NCBI GenBank assembly: GCA_944390315.1
Contig: CALXPO010000026.1
Span: 1-47,955 of the forward strand
DNA: 47,955 nt
Source: an uncultured Alphaproteobacteria bacterium
GTDB taxonomy: Bacteria; Pseudomonadota; Alphaproteobacteria; RF32; CAG-239
Reading direction: 5' to 3'
Numbering within the stretch: the stretch's first letter is position 1; each line of letters begins with the position of its first letter. This document shows positions 40,595 through 47,955 of the stretch, one piece after another. The position numbers and the translations under genes are program-made. The notes under the pieces are model-generated. The model was not told the origin of the DNA. It saw only the letters and a list, made by a program, of their open reading frames with translations, and did not search any database.

Positions 40595-42384
40595 AAAAAT
40601 TCTTCTCTCTTGCATTTATTGTCATAATGGCTGTGTTGATTTTCGTTATCACTAACTTATTATTTGCTTGGCTTGGTGCTTATACCATTATTGATGCAAC
40701 ATCTGAAAAATTATATACTTTATCAAATGATGAAAAAAACTTGGCAAAAAATTTGCCTGTACCTGTGACCTTGCGCTTTTATGTCTCCGATAATCTCGGT
40801 TCTTATGATTTGAATATGGGAAACTACGCTCATCACGTTGCCGGAATCTTAAATCGCTATTATGCTGCTGCTCCTGATAAAATAAAACTGGAAATCTACC
40901 GTATTAAATCCGGATCGGAAAGCGAAAGGCAAGCTATTCAAGACGGTATTTTGCCGATTGCCGATGATGAACAGGATTTTTATTTTGGTTTGAGGATAAA
41001 TGCTAAAGATAAAACTGCCGTTATTCCGACCATAAATCCTGACAGAGGACAACAATTTGAAAGTGATTTGAAAAGAATCTTATCAGATTTTAGTCTGCCC
41101 CAAAAAAAGGTGGTTGGCGTTATGTCCGGAAAATTGCCGCTCTGGCAAAGTTCGATTAAAAATCCGGCTCCCCTTATGATGTCTATGTTGAAGCAATACT
41201 ATGTCTTAGCCAAAGTTGAACCAAACGATAGTATTATTTCTCAAGACATAGATGTTTTATTGGTTGTCTATCCGGTTCGTCTTTCGGCCGTAGCGGCTTA
41301 TGCTTTGGATCAATATTTGATGAGAGGAGGTAAGATAATTTTTATTATTGATCCTTATTCCGAGATTTTGCATCAACTTCAAGGCTACCCGCCGCATCCG
41401 GATAAAGAAATGAAAGATTATATACAACGCTGGGGCATAGATTATTTTTATGGCAAAGTTGCAGGTAATATTTTTGAAGCGGAAAAAACCGAAGATGCTA
41501 AAGGCAAAAAATATGCTTATCCTTTGTGGTTTTTTGCTCCTAAAGACGGACAAAAGTTACATTTTAGAACACCGGGGATTGTCAAACCTCTTGATACAAA
41601 TCTGAACTATCAAATCTTAGCTGATACGGGACTTGGAGGTGGACAAATTGATGTTTCCGCTATTCGATATGCTCCAAAATCTGAAATTATTGAAGCCTTT
41701 GAACAAGATAATGAAAATCATATTTTGGCTTTGGCCGTCAAAGGGCAATTCTATTCTCATTATCATGGTAACATACTGGAAGGAACAGAATCATCTCAAA
41801 ATGTTCAACCTTATGTTCCGTTTTCGTCTGCAAATGCAGAAATCGTCGTGATTGCTGATAGTGATTTTATTGCCGATGATTCTTGGGTTATGTCATTTAA
41901 CAAAGATAATCCCGTCTATGGAACGGTGTCTTATGCCGATAATATTTCTTTTCTGATAAAACAAATTGACAGGTTGTCTGGGATACATATACCTTCGGGT
42001 AATTTATCTTTGTTTAAGAAAAAAAATAATATTGCCGAAATTTTTTATTTGAAAAGCGCCCAATATTATAAGAACCTCAAAGAACAAGCGGAAGAGAAAG
42101 AAGCATTATCTTCTGCATATTTGAAAAAATTGCAAAGGAAAAAAGTATCAGTTGAAGATGTCAAACATCGGACGATTTTAGATAATGCGGAAAAACAAAA
42201 TCAATTAGATAAAAAGAATCTGCAAAAAGTTAATCGGCAGATTGAAGCTAAGGCAAATAATCTTTTGTTTTGGTTGATAATATTGAATCTTATCATATTC
42301 CCGCTGTTGTTTTTGCTTCTTATTTGTTTTGCCGCAGCTTACAGAAGACATCTTGTGAAAAAGAAAACGGAGGTCATCAAATGA
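40591..42384 (+). CDS. GldG-like auxiliary component of an ABC exporter
   Basis: The 597-residue protein has a TM helix at each end (about 5-25 and 558-583) and a large extracytoplasmic part. After the first TM comes TIIDATSEKLYTLSNDEKNLAKNL, the usual start of the GldG/ABC_transp_aux domain, followed by VTLRFYVSDNLG. A glutamine-amidotransferase-like fold segment VVYPVRLSAVAAYALDQYLMRGGKIIFIIDP is visible, then VVIADSDFIAD. A Lys/Glu-rich coiled coil (about 500-560) precedes the last TM. Start and stop overlap its neighbours by 4 bases. Confidence 0.87.
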   Translation: MKKFFSLAFIVIMAVLIFVITNLLFAWLGAYTIIDATSEKLYTLSNDEKNLAKNLPVPVTLRFYVSDNLGSYDLNMGNYAHHVAGILNRYYAAAPDKIKLEIYRIKSGSESERQAIQDGILPIADDEQDFYFGLRINAKDKTAVIPTINPDRGQQFESDLKRILSDFSLPQKKVVGVMSGKLPLWQSSIKNPAPLMMSMLKQYYVLAKVEPNDSIISQDIDVLLVVYPVRLSAVAAYALDQYLMRGGKIIFIIDPYSEILHQLQGYPPHPDKEMKDYIQRWGIDYFYGKVAGNIFEAEKTEDAKGKKYAYPLWFFAPKDGQKLHFRTPGIVKPLDTNLNYQILADTGLGGGQIDVSAIRYAPKSEIIEAFEQDNENHILALAVKGQFYSHYHGNILEGTESSQNVQPYVPFSSANAEIVVIADSDFIADDSWVMSFNKDNPVYGTVSYADNISFLIKQIDRLSGIHIPSGNLSLFKKKNNIAEIFYLKSAQYYKNLKEQAEEKEALSSAYLKKLQRKKVSVEDVKHRTILDNAEKQNQLDKKNLQKVNRQIEAKANNLLFWLIILNLIIFPLLFLLLICFAAAYRRHLVKKKTEVIK

Positions 42385-43193
42385 AGAAAACTATGCTCTT
42401 GCTTGCGGCGCTGCTCTGTTTTTTTATTGTATTAATTTTGATTGTGGTCAAAACCATGCCTTATTTTGCTCCGGTAAAATATAGCACGTCGAGTCTCTTT
42501 TTCGCAAATGCTCAAAATTTGTCGGGTATCGTTATAAAAAAGAGATATCAAAAAATAAAGTTGCGTAAAATAAATGGTGTTTGGTATTGTAACGGTTATT
42601 TTGCAAGAAACAAATTGATGGACGAGTATATTAATCGCTTGTCTAAAACAATTATTAAAGATTCATATACAGGACCGATTAATCCCAAAACAGAATTTGA
42701 ATATACGACAGATGATAAAAAAAATTTTATGTTCAATGCTGTTTCTTTAGGTGACAAGAATCAAAGTGTTGTGGCTTTTCGTAATCGGAAATATGTTTTG
42801 GATTCCGATATTGGTTTGCCGGATGATATACGCGAATATTTTGTTCAACCCTTGTTGCCTTTACAAAATAAAACAATTGAGAACCATGAGGAAGATATCG
42901 GTTTATATGGTTCGCTTCAATATATAGGTGCGCGCAAATCTTTACCGAGTATGGGAAATGATGTTCAATATAAAAGTTTCGTTTTGGTTACCAAAGATGG
43001 AATAAAATTTATATGCGGTCTCTATAAACAAGCCGATAGTTATTGGATGACCGTCAATCTAAAAACGACGATTATGCCGACGATACAAGCCGAAAACTAT
43101 GTAAAAGATAATCAGTATCGATATGATGGTTGGTATTTTGCGATTGCCCCTGAAGACGGAATACGTCTTTGGACGCAGATAAAAGAGCAATGA
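42381..43193 (+). CDS. DUF4340-like membrane-anchored protein
   Basis: The 270-residue product starts MKKTMLLLAAL at 42381, overlapping the GldG-like stop by 4 bases. It has one N-terminal TM (about 5-27) followed by an extracytoplasmic domain with IVIKKRYQKIKLRKINGVWYCNGYFARNKLMDEYINRL, the pattern of DUF4340 repeats. Placement as the last gene of a GldA-F-G operon matches the common arrangement, so I infer it is a structural subunit of that exporter. Direct motif evidence is modest. Confidence 0.75.
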   Translation: MKKTMLLLAALLCFFIVLILIVVKTMPYFAPVKYSTSSLFFANAQNLSGIVIKKRYQKIKLRKINGVWYCNGYFARNKLMDEYINRLSKTIIKDSYTGPINPKTEFEYTTDDKKNFMFNAVSLGDKNQSVVAFRNRKYVLDSDIGLPDDIREYFVQPLLPLQNKTIENHEEDIGLYGSLQYIGARKSLPSMGNDVQYKSFVLVTKDGIKFICGLYKQADSYWMTVNLKTTIMPTIQAENYVKDNQYRYDGWYFAIAPEDGIRLWTQIKEQ

Positions 43194-43327
43194 TTGAAGA
43201 TATTTTTTTTATTTTATCAAAAATGCTCTGATGTGTAAAAATTTAAGCATCTGATTCACTATGGTTGGTTAAGCGATTATTATTAGCAGCTTTTTTGCGA
43301 GTATATGAATTAGACATCATAAAGCGG

Positions 43328-43356
43328 TTGCAATTATACAATAAATGTATTATATA
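43328..43356 (+). promoter_or_regulatory. promoter for the small gene at 43384
   Basis: TTGCAA (43328-43333), a 17-base spacer, TATATA (43351-43356); a consensus TATAAT at 43361-43366 gives an alternative -10 box. Confidence 0.5.
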
Positions 43357-43383
43357 TACATATAATGTATTTTGGAGGGCGCT

Positions 43384-43623
43384 TTGAAACAACAAATAAA
43401 TAATCTTTTTTGGCAATTCGAAGAAAATATATTTGTTTACCAAGGTATATATCCATATCAAACCGAACTTGTGTTTGCTTTTGCAGATTATATTGAAAAA
43501 TTAAGCGATGCAGATTTGCAACAGCTTTTACCAAACTTAAACCCCGAACAAGTCAAAAAACTTGTCAACAAAGGTACGGATAAATGGTTGCAAAAATATG
43601 CCAAAACAATGTTTCTGTTATAA
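43384..43623 (+). CDS. 79-residue soluble protein of unknown function
   Basis: I place the start at a TTG at 43384, because GGAGGG at 43374-43379 ends 4 bases before it. The frame continues upstream through the ribosome-binding site but no ATG exists. The product is helical and charged, with an N-terminal KQQINNLFWQFEENIFVYQG region and a LSDADLQQLLPNLNPEQVKKLVNKGTDKW region. No membrane segments and no known family. It is convergent with ligA with a gap of 8 bases. The good ribosome-binding site and upstream promoter support a real gene. Confidence 0.6.
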   Translation: MKQQINNLFWQFEENIFVYQGIYPYQTELVFAFADYIEKLSDADLQQLLPNLNPEQVKKLVNKGTDKWLQKYAKTMFLL

Positions 43624-43631
43624 TGGAAAAA

Positions 43632-45800
<2,169 letters not shown>

Positions 45801-45810
45801 CTAAAAAAAC

Positions 45811-45842
45811 AAAAAGCTCATCTCTGGGACGAGCTTTTTGTT
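45811..45842 (-). terminator. rho-independent terminator after the GH24-like gene
   Basis: The stem AAAAAGCTC / GAGCTTTTT (45811-45819 with 45831-45839), with further T residues on the minus strand. Confidence 0.7.
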
Positions 45843-45854
45843 TTGAGCATTTTG

Positions 45855-46685
45855 TCAGAAAATGAGCAATTCTTCGGTTGTTAAACCGAGTCCTTTTTGC
45901 TTGAACAGAGCAGAAATATTTTCTGCTGTGATTTTTGGAGTGTAATAACCATCTTTATCAGGTTGGCTATTTCCAAATAAGCAAGGAACGCTCATTCCGA
46001 AGATACCGATAACGTTTGCCGTTAACAAATCTTCTGAAGTGATGGCATCGGTGAAAAGAGCGGCTTGTAACCAACGAAGTTTTAACAACCCGTCATTTTC
46101 CATACCGCCGGCACTTCTAAAGCCGGTGAAGTAGCGTGCACAGTTTTGGCTTGATTCATTGTTATTGATGGCAACAAGCAAACGTGAAGGCTTTTTAATT
46201 TGTTTACCATCGGCAGAATAGCCGGTAAATGCTTCACCGCCGACATTGTACATGAAATGAGCTACAGCAATAAGCTCACCGTCATACATTTCCCGTGTCA
46301 CGTAACGCAAGAAAGGACGAACATATTTTTGCAGATGTTCAACGGTTGTTTCGTAGGCATCATTTTCTGTTGTCGTTTCGCCTTCTCGAACAAGTCTTTT
46401 ACCGACGACGGTATTGTTGAAACCGTATGCGAATCGTTCACCGGTAGGATAAGATTCTTGAGAAAAGCCTGATGTATAGGCGATTGTCACGACAATATCC
46501 GAGATGAGCTCATCGAATCGCTGAGTGTTGTATTCCACCGGGTCGACCGGAGCCGGTTCAGGCTCTTCGACGACAAGAGGAAGCGGTTCAACTTTGTCAG
46601 AGTTTTTCACCAGAGTGAAAATAACGATGCCGCAAACAACGGCAATAATCGCGATTGCAATAGCAATCCAATGTTTCTTTTTCAT
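45855..46685 (-). CDS. membrane-anchored GH24 (phage-lysozyme-like) domain protein
   Basis: The 276-residue product (ATG at 46685) has an N-terminal TM helix (6-26), a Pro/Glu-rich linker (33-50), then a domain aligning by eye to GH24 lysozymes: ERFAYGFNNTV corresponds to the TIGYGHT segment, and ELIAVAHFMYNVGGEAFTG to the DALVSFAFNVG helix, followed by SRLLVAINNNESSQ. The Glu expected just before the first Gly (family motif E-G) is Ser72 here (YTSGF). It may therefore be a weak or inactive muramidase, perhaps a cell-wall binding or regulatory protein. Periplasmic orientation is inferred. Confidence 0.65.
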   Translation of the reverse strand: MKKKHWIAIAIAIIAVVCGIVIFTLVKNSDKVEPLPLVVEEPEPAPVDPVEYNTQRFDELISDIVVTIAYTSGFSQESYPTGERFAYGFNNTVVGKRLVREGETTTENDAYETTVEHLQKYVRPFLRYVTREMYDGELIAVAHFMYNVGGEAFTGYSADGKQIKKPSRLLVAINNNESSQNCARYFTGFRSAGGMENDGLLKLRWLQAALFTDAITSEDLLTANVIGIFGMSVPCLFGNSQPDKDGYYTPKITAENISALFKQKGLGLTTEELLIF

Positions 46686-46829
46686 AAAACACAAAGTTTA
46701 AGAAGTTAAAAAATCCCATCTTGGTCGCATTGGGAAAACGCGGTAGAATAATATCCACATAATTAAATTTTGGACAAATATATAACAATAATGATTAAAA
46801 AGCAAGATGGTAAATATAAAATAGACAAA

Positions 46830-46855
46830 AAAATCCTCGAAAAATCGAGGATTAA
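46830..46855 (-). terminator. rho-independent terminator after infC
   Basis: The perfect 9-bp stem AATCCTCGA / TCGAGGATT (46832-46840 with 46845-46853) has a T-tract on the minus strand. Confidence 0.92.
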
Positions 46856-46888
46856 AGATAGATTATATAGATTATTATGTTTAAGAGG

Positions 46889-47428
46889 TTATTGAGGGGC
46901 AATAACCATTGTCATTTGTCGCCCTTCAAGTTTAGGTTCCGATTCCAGCTTACAAACATTTTCCAAATCATCGACAATACGGTTAAGAACTTCTTTTCCC
47001 ATGTCATTAGCGCTCATCTCGCGACCTTTGAAACGCATTGTAAATTTGACTTTATCACCTTGTTCCAAGAATTTTTTAGCTTGCTTAATTTTAACTTCAT
47101 AATCGTGAGTATCAATCATCGGACGCAATTTTAATTCTTTGATATTAACAACTTTTTGGTTTTTACGAGCTTCATTTTTCTTTTTTTGTTGTTCGTATTT
47201 ATATTTTCCGTAATCAAATATTTTGCAAACCGGGGGAACGGCTTGAGGAGAAATTTCGATTAAATCGAGTCCAGCATTTCCAGCCAGTTCAAGAGCCTCT
47301 TTTAGAGTGACGATTCCTTTATTTTCTCCGTCTTCGTTGATTAAGCGTACTTCTTTTACTTTTATTTCTTGATTAATGCGCGGTCCGTCGCCTTCGCGTA
47401 CTGGCACATTGGTATTATCTTTAGATAT
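46889..47428 (-). CDS. infC: translation initiation factor IF-3
   Basis: IF-3 binds the 30S subunit and controls start-codon choice. The product of about 179 residues shows GPRINQEIKVKEVRLINEDG near the start, DLIEISPQAVPPVCKIFDYGKY, a Lys-rich linker and RPMIDTHDYEVK with MRFKGREMS in the C-domain. I place the start at an ATA codon at 47428 because GGAGG (47434-47438) ends 5 bases before it. A GTG at 47440 is possible but has no ribosome-binding site. Rare start codons are the known basis of infC autoregulation. rpmI and rplT do not follow; a terminator does. Confidence 0.93.
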   Translation of the reverse strand: MSKDNTNVPVREGDGPRINQEIKVKEVRLINEDGENKGIVTLKEALELAGNAGLDLIEISPQAVPPVCKIFDYGKYKYEQQKKKNEARKNQKVVNIKELKLRPMIDTHDYEVKIKQAKKFLEQGDKVKFTMRFKGREMSANDMGKEVLNRIVDDLENVCKLESEPKLEGRQMTMVIAPQ

Positions 47429-47459
47429 TTTAGCCTCCACAATTAATTAAAACATTCAT

Positions 47460-47487
47460 ATATTACAAAGAGAAAAGATTTTGGCAA
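47460..47487 (-). promoter_or_regulatory. candidate promoter of infC
   Basis: Minus strand: TTGCCA (47482-47487), a 16-base spacer, TAATAT (47460-47465), about 30 bases before the start. From here to the rRNA promoter at 47709, roughly 220 bases, I see no gene. Confidence 0.4.
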
Positions 47488-47708
47488 GTAAAATTGTGAC
47501 AAAGTTGCACAATAAGATAGATAGTGATGATTTGCAGATACATATATTATATTATGGCAGTGTTTCATTTAATTAAATATAGGGCTGTTTCAGTTACCAT
47601 TGTATATAGCAGGAAGGGTATGGGTGTAGGTATGATATGATAAAGGCGGGTAAAAACAAGGGGATAGTTTAGGGCAAGAAAAAAAAAGCAAAAATATGAA
47701 AAAAGTTA

Positions 47709-47737
47709 TTGACAAATGGGGAGAGGTGCATTATAAA
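47709..47737 (+). promoter_or_regulatory. rRNA operon promoter
   Basis: A perfect TTGACA (47709-47714), a 17-base spacer and TATAAA (47732-47737) lie about 190 bases before the 16S start. This is the strongest promoter match in the window, as expected for an rrn operon. The leader between it and 16S contains an ATTCTTTAGAGTTAAG stretch that weakly resembles a boxA antitermination site. Confidence 0.75.
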
Positions 47738-47926
47738 CCAGCTCACCGACGCGATGAGTGTTGGAGCGCGGGCCATGAGGTTTGCGGTTATAGAACAGAG
47801 TAGATAGGAAGCTAGAGGATATGCGGACGGTATGATCAGCGTAGAGATACGAAGATTATAAAGTCTGTATATTAAGGAACCTAAGGAAATTCTTTAGAGT
47901 TAAGTAATGACAGGCAGGATTAAATT

Positions 47927-47955
47927 TAATATGAGAGTTTGATCCTGGCTCAGAA
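47927..47955 (+). rRNA. rrs: 16S ribosomal RNA, 5' end (partial)
   Basis: The last bases hold AGAGTTTGATCCTGGCTCAG from 47934, the universally conserved 16S 5' sequence. The mature end should be about seven bases earlier, by comparison with E. coli. The gene continues beyond the window. Confidence 0.95.

Noticed and set aside
43243..43317. Minus-strand hydrophilic peptide frame (about 24 residues, starting MSNSYTRKKAANN)
   Set aside because: It is too short to judge, has no clear ribosome-binding site, and no homology can be assessed here.

Overview
The window is a gene-dense, AT-rich chromosomal segment that looks like an alphaproteobacterium with a host-associated or gut-type gene set. The evidence is a direct-repeat SOS box (GTTC-N7-GTTC) upstream of recA, the alphaproteobacterial pairing of MlaD-type MCE genes with a DUF2155 gene, a DUF2066 gene beside an AI-2E family transporter, and LPS and Mla genes of a double-membrane cell. 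Fermentative acetate genes (pta-ackA) and a glycogen/maltodextrin cluster suggest a carbohydrate-using anaerobe or microaerobe. The species cannot be read from the sequence. The right edge stops 29 bases into a 16S rRNA gene.

Layout. 1-3.4 kb: end of waaA and lpxK (lipid A/Kdo), two tiny membrane-protein paralogues, opgG and tRNA-Ser(GCU). 3.5-8.9 kb: a small membrane protein, recA, an HD-domain hydrolase, a ZIP metal transporter, nagB and a proline-iminopeptidase-like hydrolase. 9.0-13.5 kb: a tight dTDP-L-rhamnose operon (rfbA-rfbC-rfbD-rfbB) running into a TIM-barrel sugar isomerase-like gene and a MIF-family tautomerase. 13.8-17.1 kb: nitroreductase, then a compact udg - TPR/methyltransferase - RNHCP unit. 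17.3-20.7 kb: small beta-barrel protein, mlaC-mlaA, DegT-type aminotransferase. 20.9-29.1 kb: lon, AI-2E transporter, DUF2066 protein, ndk, pta-ackA and a Cys/Ser-rich DUF2934 protein. 29.3-35.8 kb: glgB-glgX-malQ. 35.9-38.9 kb: family 2 glycosyltransferase, DUF2155 protein and two MCE/MlaD proteins. 39.1-43.2 kb: a four-gene ABC export operon of the GldA/GldF/GldG/DUF4340 type. 43.4-47.4 kb: small unknown gene, ligA, membrane-anchored GH24-like protein, infC. 47.4-47.96 kb: a near-consensus rRNA promoter, leader and 16S start.

Functional threads. Much of the window builds or maintains the envelope: lipid A/Kdo, rhamnose, periplasmic glucans, Mla lipid transport, porin-like barrel, glycosyltransferase. 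A second thread is carbon storage and acetate metabolism. A third is genome and protein upkeep: recA, UDG, LigA, Lon.

The most unusual structure is a dispersed intergenic element of about 110-150 bp that reads as a chain of short hairpins. Two full copies lie in tandem at 13.50-13.79 kb, with one at 23.23-23.38 kb, one on the minus strand at 6.97-7.08 kb, and a possible degenerate copy at 4.0-4.13 kb. Every copy lies just downstream of a rho-independent terminator, in the same orientation as the gene that terminator ends, and between convergent genes. The hairpin arms vary while pairing is kept. This looks like a structured repeat family, mobile or RNA-based, that associates with terminators. 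I cannot match it to a named family.
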